Assembly (NCBI GenBank): GCA_020059425.1
Contig: JAGVCD010000327.1
Span: forward strand, 1-6,100
Direction: 5' to 3'
From: Chamaesiphon sp.
GTDB lineage: Bacteria; Cyanobacteriota; Cyanobacteriia; Cyanobacteriales; Chamaesiphonaceae
Length of the DNA: 6,100 nt
The position numbers were made by a program, and so were the translations under genes. Below the pieces are notes generated by a model that did no database searches, was not told the origin of the DNA, and was given only the letters and a program-made list of their open reading frames with translations. This document shows positions 1 to 4,789 of this stretch, piece after piece; the first letter of the stretch is position 1; the number at the start of each line of letters is the position of its first letter.

Positions 1-2
1 AG

Positions 3-1187
3 GGAGTAGATGATAACCATCAACACTATACTGAAATTTCGGTACCTTTTAAGTCTGTATCTACAAAATCAATATTATCGATTAGCAACATGCAAGCAAA
101 TATTTGGAAAGCAACAGTTTCTGTTTGTGATTGGAGAACATGGAAGCGCATTTTATACCGACAAACTCAGATAGATGTAGTGTTTATTAGTAATTTAAGA
201 GATGATGTTGATCGACAAAGATATATCGGTAATCGCCCGTCTCCTCTAGGTCATGTGAATGGAGCGAGACTGAATATCCAAGGTATCATCGGCAGAATGC
301 GCTGGATAGATGTTGATTCCAGTGAAATATTGTCTCCATCTGGGCGTAAAAAAGCTAAACAACAATTTATTTTAGCGGCGCAATGGGCAGCCGATCGGGG
401 GGCAAAAGTAATTCTGTTAGCAGCGGCTACTAAAAGATTATTCGGTCAAGACGGTGATGAAATTATCAAAATGTTTCCAGATATTATTTTTACTATTGGT
501 GATAATGGGACAGCATACTTACTGATCGAAGAAGTTTTTAGTGCCTTGCGATCAGCTAATCTCAATCAAAATACCGCAAGAATTGCTGTCTTAGGTCCTT
601 ATGGGATATTAGGAAATTGCGTGGTGAACGCCATAGTTGCAGACGGATACAAGGTTTTTGGAGTTGGTTCTAATATTGTTAAGCTTGAAGAATTAGTGAC
701 AAGTCAAGGAATCGAAACAACAACTAACTTAAATGATTTAAATAATATAGATATGGTTGTGGCTTGCACTCATAGCAAAAAAACATTGTTAACCAGTCAA
801 ATCGTAGAAAAAATCAAGCGTCCAGATAAAAAATTGATAGTGATTGACGTTGCTGAACCATCTAACTTTGTTGTTGAAGAATATCAAGCCTGTCGGGAAC
901 TGGCGATCAGACAAGATGCTGGCAATGGCTATTCTAAAAATCTGAAATACGTCTTAGGCAGTCTGTCTTATAAAATGTTGAGACTCACTGATGGTGTGAT
1001 TTTTGGTTGCTTTGCCGAAGCATTATCTATTGCTTATTGTTTAAATAATGGTGATGATGTTTATCGAGATTGGTTTAATGTTAATCCTGATAATATAGAA
1101 TTCACTAGAAAAATGTTTGAAAAAGTCGAATTCACAGTTCCTCAAACCAAATGTTTTGGGGAAATAGTTGATTCATTAGAACCTTAG
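3..1187 (+). CDS. Divergent long-chain acyl-[ACP] reductase (AAR)-like oxidoreductase, 5' end probably outside the window
   Basis: Numbering is from the ATG at position 90 (365 residues); canonical cyanobacterial AAR has about 341. Compared from memory with Synechococcus elongatus AAR, several blocks line up in order. Residues 86-118 (RKKAK..., G104, T114, F118) match AAR 80-106 at a constant offset. FTIGDNGTAY (134-143) matches FTTGNTHTAY. GPYGILG (169-175) is a Rossmann GxxGxxG like AAR GATGDIG. FGCFAEA (305-311) matches FACFAEA, which holds catalytic Cys294 of AAR, here Cys307. AAR reduces acyl-ACP to fatty aldehyde with NADPH through an acyl-cysteine; the substrate here is unknown. The Arg after the second Rossmann strand of AAR (TARNQERL) is absent (GVGSNIVKLEEL), so the cofactor preference may differ. 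The frame stays open upstream of ATG90 to the window edge (29 codons), and no Shine-Dalgarno precedes ATG90, so the start may lie further left. It is much more AT-rich than the other genes. The call is inferred from motifs, not from a search. Confidence 0.72.
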   Translation, partial: GVDDNHQHYTEISVPFKSVSTKSILSISNMQANIWKATVSVCDWRTWKRILYRQTQIDVVFISNLRDDVDRQRYIGNRPSPLGHVNGARLNIQGIIGRMRWIDVDSSEILSPSGRKKAKQQFILAAQWAADRGAKVILLAAATKRLFGQDGDEIIKMFPDIIFTIGDNGTAYLLIEEVFSALRSANLNQNTARIAVLGPYGILGNCVVNAIVADGYKVFGVGSNIVKLEELVTSQGIETTTNLNDLNNIDMVVACTHSKKTLLTSQIVEKIKRPDKKLIVIDVAEPSNFVVEEYQACRELAIRQDAGNGYSKNLKYVLGSLSYKMLRLTDGVIFGCFAEALSIAYCLNNGDDVYRDWFNVNPDNIEFTRKMFEKVEFTVPQTKCFGEIVDSLEP

Positions 1188-1262
1188 ATATTCCCCCTGC
1201 AACCTCAATTCTGGGTTGCCAAATAGGAATGGTATAGATCATGGAGAGCGTTATAGATTGAT
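1188..1262. other. Short intergenic region between convergent genes with a weak hairpin
   Basis: These 75 bases separate the 3' ends of the AAR-like gene and the rluA-like gene. They contain an imperfect dyad, GCAACC (1199-1204) and GGTTGC (1214-1219), with a 9-base loop. No T-tract follows the stem on either strand, so it is a poor intrinsic terminator. Another short dyad, CCAAA/TTTGG around 1147-1159, lies inside the end of the AAR-like coding region. How transcription ends between these two genes is not clear from the sequence. Confidence 0.4.
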
Positions 1263-2843
1263 TCAAAATGGTGTTGACACCTGAAAATGTAGCTGAGTTA
1301 ACAACTGCGGATGCAGAAAGAAAATTTCTCTGGCGTGCAAACATAAGCGCTCCCCGTCATCGTTACCATAAAGTCGATCGCCTACAATTACTGTTCCTAA
1401 ACCCTGCGCCGCATGGACTCTTAATTGATGAGTACGGCCAGTTAGCGGTCGGAATTCCAAGCGAGTTTGGTTTCCCACTGTCTCCAGTACCCGATATTGT
1501 GTGACACTGGGTTTCCCCTGTAACTTGTCCACTTTTTGCTTCGGTCGATCGATCAAATCAGCGGCTAAGGGTAGATCGATCGTCCCCGTCGCTTCCTGAA
1601 TTTCCCCCACTACTAGTGCCTCATAAACCTTATGCAATGTCCGATTATCGTTACCAATAGAACTACTATCAGCAAATTGCTGGCTCATAGCTCGATAGGT
1701 ATTTAGATCCTTGGCTAATACTAAAATTCCAGAGGTATCTTGATCTAAACGATGTACCGCCCAGAGCGGTGGGGAATGTTCATTTTTCAAAATATCCAGA
1801 GCGTTCTGTTGGCCATAACGCCCGGGTACTGATAGCAAACCGCCAGGTTTATTTACTACCAATAAATAATTATCACTGTACATGATTTCTAGCGCTGGCC
1901 GAAGTATGCTCGCTCGCACTTGTGCCGATAAACCGGATAGCATAAAACCCATGAGTGGCTGACATCGATCGGCACAAGCCCCATAAAATTCTCCCGGCTG
2001 TTTATCGCCCGCTGCTGGCCCCCACCAAAATTCGGCCATGGCGATCGGTTGTAAATGGTGAGTGGCCGCATAATGCAAAAGTTTGGGCGCACAGCATTCG
2101 CCGCTGCCCGTGGGCAAACCAGCTGGCCGTAACTGTGCTAAAGATACCGATTCTCCGGCAAAATTAGTCAAAGCTGCCGCCTGATGCATTTGGGCTTGCA
2201 GCTGCTGAGAAAGAGCCTGACGTTGCCTTTTCAGGTCTTGAATCTGTTGATCGGCCTGATTGATCGATACTTGCAATGGTTTCAGCACTGCGTCCCATTG
2301 TTTTTTGAAGCGTCGTTGCCGCAGGCCGTCCTGCTGACTAGCCGTAATTAGTTGAGCCAAGGCTGCTACTAGCTCACTACCAACTAATTTAGCCGTTAAT
2401 TCTTGGCGTTCTACCTGTCGGGCTTGCTTCTGAATCTTTAATTCAGCCTGGAGTTCTTGTCTATGAGCAGTGTATTCAGCCAGGAGTGTGGCATATTCCT
2501 GTCTGGCTGGCAATTGCTGTAACTGTCCAATATCTTGATTAATGACGGTCAATTGTTCCAGAGTGCGTACTTCCTCTGCTGCCACTTGCTGTCTGCCTGG
2601 AATCGGCGGTACCCAGCCGGGTAAATCGGTGTGGCCATCTAGTAAACCAGAAAAAGCTTTTAAGACTTGTTGCTGACCATGCCGATCGATCGCCAGCAAC
2701 ACGCCATACATCTTGCCCTGAGCCTGGGGCTTTTGACTCAATTCCTGCATTAATATGCGCGCACAATCCTCACTAGTGATCGATCGAGGCAATCTCAACC
2801 ACTCACCACTGCGCGGACAACGTCCTGTATAGAAATAGACCAT
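1263..2843 (-). CDS. RluA-family RNA pseudouridine synthase with long N-terminal extension
   Basis: The product (526 residues) should convert specific uridines in structured RNA (rRNA or tRNA) to pseudouridine in the cytoplasm. The catalytic domain is the last ~210 residues: NKPGGLLSVPG (331-341), the HRLDQDTSG motif (364-372) with catalytic Asp367, and LTGRTHQLRVH (467-477). Typical RluA/RluC/RluD proteins have 220-330 residues, so this is a long form. Residues 1-90 form a conserved-looking N-domain (KMYGVLLA, KAFSGLL, PGWVPPIPGR). Residues ~95-225 are rich in Gln, Glu, Lys and Arg and probably form a coiled coil. Residues 245-305 carry a cysteine-containing module (GSGECCAPKLL, FYGACADRC). 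I recall similar long RluA-like proteins in gamma-proteobacteria, so the architecture is a subfamily rather than a local fusion. The target base cannot be read from the sequence, so no Rlu symbol is assigned. The ATG lies 22 bases after the dedA stop with only a weak GAGC upstream, which fits translation from a shared mRNA. Confidence 0.93.
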   Translation of the reverse strand: MVYFYTGRCPRSGEWLRLPRSITSEDCARILMQELSQKPQAQGKMYGVLLAIDRHGQQQVLKAFSGLLDGHTDLPGWVPPIPGRQQVAAEEVRTLEQLTVINQDIGQLQQLPARQEYATLLAEYTAHRQELQAELKIQKQARQVERQELTAKLVGSELVAALAQLITASQQDGLRQRRFKKQWDAVLKPLQVSINQADQQIQDLKRQRQALSQQLQAQMHQAAALTNFAGESVSLAQLRPAGLPTGSGECCAPKLLHYAATHHLQPIAMAEFWWGPAAGDKQPGEFYGACADRCQPLMGFMLSGLSAQVRASILRPALEIMYSDNYLLVVNKPGGLLSVPGRYGQQNALDILKNEHSPPLWAVHRLDQDTSGILVLAKDLNTYRAMSQQFADSSSIGNDNRTLHKVYEALVVGEIQEATGTIDLPLAADLIDRPKQKVDKLQGKPSVTQYRVLETVGNQTRLEFRPLTGRTHQLRVHAAQGLGTVIVGDRLYGNDDGERLCLHAREIFFLHPQLLTQLHFQVSTPF

Positions 2844-2865
2844 GAACTAGTAGCTCAAAATATTT

Positions 2866-3483
2866 CTATTCCTCCAGCTTAGCTTGGCGACTTTCCAGCC
2901 AAATTGGCACAAAAATGACAGCAGCAACAATTAGTAAAGCCAAAATCGCAAACTGACTAACCCAGGCAATCAGTTGCTCTAAAGAAACAAACTTGCCCAC
3001 CGTAAAGGTCAAACCAGTCATAACCGTCGCCCAAGCGCAAGCGCTGGCCAAATTCACTGCCAGAAATTTACCAAAGGGCATCTCGGCCACTCCCGCCATC
3101 GGACTGACAAAAATCCGGAATAGGGCTAGAAAGCGACCCACAAAGATAGCCTTGACAGCGTTTTCACTAAATTTTTCTTTGATTTCCACCAGTTTCGTTT
3201 CCGATACTCGGAAGAATCCACCTAACTTCAGCATCAGTGGCCAGCCACCATACTTGCCAATAGCGTAACCACAAATACCACCGATAAAAGCACCAGAAGC
3301 CGCACTGGCCAAGACCAACCAGTAATTTAATTCGCCACTACCTGCCAAAAAACCACCCACGATGGTGATTGTTTCCCCTGGCAGGGGAATCCCCAGATTC
3401 TCGAGCAAGATGCCAAGGAAAACTGCTACATAGCCATACTTTTCAGCTATTTCCTTGATAAACTCAACTGACAGGAATTCCAT
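2866..3483 (-). CDS. DedA-family (SNARE-associated / VTT domain) inner-membrane protein
   Basis: The 205-residue product is a hydrophobic polytopic protein of normal DedA length. DedA proteins act in membrane homeostasis; some are linked to undecaprenyl phosphate or phospholipid translocation and to proton-dependent phenotypes. Visible signatures are LLENLGIPLPGET (26-38), the glycine-rich stretch around 62-80 (AASGAFIGGICGYAIGKYGG) and VGRFLALFRIFVSPMAG (115-131). By eye, the four charged residues known to be important in E. coli YqjA (E39, D51, R130, R136) correspond to E28, E37, R117 and R123, so the functional core looks intact, with Glu replacing the Asp. Likely membrane or re-entrant segments are at about 16-47, 53-76, 112-131, 137-164 and 172-195. 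The substrate is unknown; bacteria usually carry several DedA paralogues and I cannot say which this is. The ATG has no clear Shine-Dalgarno, but a candidate promoter precedes it. Confidence 0.93.
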   Translation of the reverse strand: MEFLSVEFIKEIAEKYGYVAVFLGILLENLGIPLPGETITIVGGFLAGSGELNYWLVLASAASGAFIGGICGYAIGKYGGWPLMLKLGGFFRVSETKLVEIKEKFSENAVKAIFVGRFLALFRIFVSPMAGVAEMPFGKFLAVNLASACAWATVMTGLTFTVGKFVSLEQLIAWVSQFAILALLIVAAVIFVPIWLESRQAKLEE

Positions 3484-3503
3484 TAGTCAATTTCACATAA
3501 CTT

Positions 3504-3519
3504 TACAATCTTCATTGTA
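3504..3519. repeat. Small perfect inverted repeat overlapping the dedA -10 box
   Basis: TACAAT (3504-3509) and ATTGTA (3514-3519) are perfect 6-bp arms around a 4-base centre, CTTC. The dyad overlaps the proposed -10 element and sits just upstream of the dedA start, so it could be an operator or a leader hairpin. A 6-bp dyad in AT-rich DNA can also occur by chance. A second small dyad, TGGTG-aaaa-CACCA, lies nearby at 3542-3555. Confidence 0.3.
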
Positions 3520-3541
3520 GTATTTTTAGCGGAAAGCGCAA
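3514..3541 (-). promoter_or_regulatory. Candidate sigma70-type promoter for dedA (and probably the rluA-like gene)
   Basis: On the minus strand, TACAAT (3514-3519) matches the -10 consensus at 5 of 6 positions. TTGCGC (3536-3541) is a partial -35 (TTG conserved), with a 16-base spacer. Transcription would start about 25 bases before the dedA ATG. The -10 box is also one arm of a small inverted repeat (3504-3519). This is a motif reading only. Confidence 0.4.
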
Positions 3542-3603
3542 TGGTGAAAACACCAGTAATGGTCACTCCTGAGTAAACTATCCGCACCAATAATTTTAAA
3601 AAG

Positions 3604-4011
3604 CTAATTCAGCAGTCTTTGAGCCTGCCATACCTGCCAACCAATACCTACCAGTGAACCCATTAATAAAACAATGGTGCAGAGGATGCCGATCGCAAAA
3701 CCCGGACCACGTTTTTCGGCAGCTTGATAGTAACCCCAGGCATAGAGAATACGTCCACCAATCCAAACCGCTCCCAAACTAGCAGCAGCGGTGGCCGACA
3801 CAAAAGTAGCGAAAATCCACATAGCTGGCAAAAACAAAATCAATTGTTCTAGGGTGTTTTGTTGAACACGCAAAACTCTCTCAAATTCGGGCTTTCCGGA
3901 TACTGCTGGGGCTTTAACACCATATTTAACTCTAGCTCCACCGACGTTGATGGTAACAACTAGAAAAAAAATTAGTGCTAAAACCGTTACTAAACTAACC
4001 CAAGGTGACAT
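3604..4011 (-). CDS. MAPEG-family membrane protein (microsomal GST / prostaglandin E synthase-like)
   Basis: The product has 135 residues from the ATG at 4009-4011, close to the size of other bacterial MAPEG proteins. I chose this start because GGAGA stands 4 bases upstream. An upstream in-frame TTG at 4036-4038 would add nine residues but lacks such a site. MAPEG proteins are trimeric four-helix membrane enzymes, several with glutathione transferase or peroxidase activity. Helices lie at about 4-22, 55-74, 76-95 and 104-126. The family motif is clear: EFERVLRVQQNTLEQL (42-57), in which R48, N52 and E55 correspond by eye to R70, N74 and E77 of human mPGES-1. GRILYAWGYY (86-95) corresponds to GRVAHTVAYL, with R87 matching mPGES-1 R110. 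Glutathione use is therefore plausible, but the substrate is unknown. The dedA start lies 120 bases downstream of its stop on the same strand, so co-transcription is possible. Confidence 0.9.
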   Translation of the reverse strand: MSPWVSLVTVLALIFFLVVTINVGGARVKYGVKAPAVSGKPEFERVLRVQQNTLEQLILFLPAMWIFATFVSATAAASLGAVWIGGRILYAWGYYQAAEKRGPGFAIGILCTIVLLMGSLVGIGWQVWQAQRLLN

Positions 4012-4375
4012 AGAATCTCCAATTCGCTGGACAGGCAAGAAATGTTAATCTGTTTGATACTTATTTTCAGTTATCTGGAGATAGCTACTAACTTTAGTCG
4101 GATGATTAGATCGTAGTAACTAGTTCTCTGCGAATTTCTGAATGATTTGGTTATTGCTAAGGGTTCAGTATCATTAACAAATTTAAGCCAGAAGGATGCT
4201 GGAAAGTTGATAATTTAGGTTGAGCCTTGTAGATATAACTAAGCAGTGAGATTAAACTAATGACATCATAGTCTTGGTGGTACCCGATCAGAAACGAATC
4301 TGCGGTTCGGATATCCAACTCCTGCGCAACAGCATGTAAATAATTATACTGAGTGAAGAAATCCAAGTTTTTCCT
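4012..4375. other. 364-base divergent intergenic region without a convincing gene
   Basis: This AT-rich stretch lies between the divergent starts of the MAPEG gene (minus) and the phasin-like gene (plus), so it should hold both promoters. Visible items are the MAPEG Shine-Dalgarno GGAGA next to 4011, a dyad TATCT-gg-AGATA (4072-4083), a palindrome AACTAGTT (4118-4125), an AATGAT/ATCATT pair (4141-4146 and 4170-4175), a small CCAG/CTGG hairpin (4188-4202) and a -10-like TATACT at 4345-4350. An 81-codon minus-strand frame at 4157-4402 starts with TTG and overlaps the phasin-like start; I do not consider it a gene. I see no tRNA or known riboswitch pattern. Confidence 0.5.
4345..4350 (+). promoter_or_regulatory. 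Candidate -10 element for the phasin-like gene
   Basis: TATACT matches the -10 consensus at 5 of 6 positions and lies 25 bases before the ATG at 4376, implying a short leader of about 18 bases. There is no recognisable -35 box at the right distance (4321-4328 reads CCTGCGCA) and no extended -10 TG. The leader also lacks a clear Shine-Dalgarno. Confidence 0.28.
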
Positions 4376-4699
4376 ATGGACAACAATAACTGGCTGCAAC
4401 AAATTGTCATGATGGGTATTGGCACCACTTCGATCGTTGCCGATAAAGTGCGCGAAATGAGCGATGAACTAGTCAAAGATGGCAAGATCAACCCTGACCA
4501 AGCAAAGAACATGGTTGATGACATCATGAAGCAAGTCAAGTTGGATCAAGGCTCGGTAGACGAACAGATGCAACGGTGGCTGCGGAATACCATGCAAGAT
4601 ATTGGGGTGCCGCGTCAGTCGGAGATGGATGAATTGCGGGGGCGGATAGACAGGTTAGAACGTCAGGTTCGTGAACTAGAAAATAAACTCTGGCGTTAA
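4376..4699 (+). CDS. Phasin-like (PhaF-type) small coiled-coil protein, conserved in cyanobacteria
   Basis: The 107-residue product resembles small cyanobacterial proteins annotated as phasin family or polyhydroxyalkanoate granule-associated. No signal peptide is visible. Residues 6-20 are mildly hydrophobic (LQQIVMMGIGTTSIV). Residues 33-54 (VKDGKINPDQAKNMVDDIMKQ) are an amphipathic segment common to the family. Residues 78-107 (VPRQSEMDELRGR..., ending ENKLWR) form a coiled coil with hydrophobic residues L87, I91, L94, V98, L101 and L105 in perfect 4-3 heptad spacing. The motif VPxxSExDELRxRxDxLE matches the C-terminal end of PhaF/PhaI-type phasins. Family members are associated with storage-granule surfaces or act as oligomeric scaffolds, but for the cyanobacterial versions this role is inferred. 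No polyhydroxyalkanoate synthesis gene is in the window. The gene appears to be a single-gene unit, ending before a strong hairpin at 4729-4767. Confidence 0.85.
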   Translation: MDNNNWLQQIVMMGIGTTSIVADKVREMSDELVKDGKINPDQAKNMVDDIMKQVKLDQGSVDEQMQRWLRNTMQDIGVPRQSEMDELRGRIDRLERQVRELENKLWR

Positions 4700-4728
4700 C
4701 ATTCAGAGTTGAGATATCAGCTATTAAT

Positions 4729-4767
4729 ACAAAGAGACCAAAACTTAGTAAGCTTTGGTCTCTTTGT
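4729..4767. terminator. Strong bidirectional hairpin terminator between convergent genes
   Basis: ACAAAGAGACCAAA (4729-4742) pairs perfectly with TTTGGTCTCTTTGT (4754-4767), a 14-bp stem. After one A-C mismatch (4743/4753) the inner CTT/AAG (4744-4746 and 4750-4752) extends it, leaving a 3-base AGT loop. The stem ends in T-rich or A-rich sequence on both sides, and it lies 29 bases after the phasin-like stop and 22 bases after the ilvD stop. It can therefore serve both converging transcripts. No long uridine run follows, so efficiency is inferred from stem strength. Confidence 0.82.
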
Positions 4768-4789
4768 TTAGGGGTCTATCAAGAAAATA

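Noticed and set aside
1199..1219. GCAACC/GGTTGC dyad as a terminator for the AAR-like gene
   Set aside because: Only a 6-bp stem with a 9-base loop and no T-tract on either strand.
1132..1344. 70-codon minus-strand frame across the convergent gene ends
   Set aside because: It overlaps the 3' ends of two well-supported genes and has no recognisable motif.
1268..2167. Open frames inside the rluA-like gene (+ strand 1268-1504 and 1955-2167; minus strand 1889-2092)
   Set aside because: They are alternative-frame shadows of the pseudouridine synthase gene, which has intact catalytic motifs throughout.
2539..2766. 75-codon minus-strand frame inside the N-terminal part of the rluA-like gene
   Set aside because: It is low-complexity Arg/Ser/Thr sequence out of frame with the real gene, with no independent start signal.
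2993..3268. 91-codon + strand frame opposite dedA
   Set aside because: It is antisense to conserved DedA motifs and its translation resembles no protein family.
4157..4402. 81-codon minus-strand frame upstream of the phasin-like gene
   Set aside because: It begins with TTG, overlaps the start of a well-supported gene on the other strand and has no known motif. Kept only as part of the intergenic observation.
4288..4539. 83-codon minus-strand frame opposite the phasin-like gene
   Set aside because: It is antisense to the conserved N-terminal half of the phasin-like protein.
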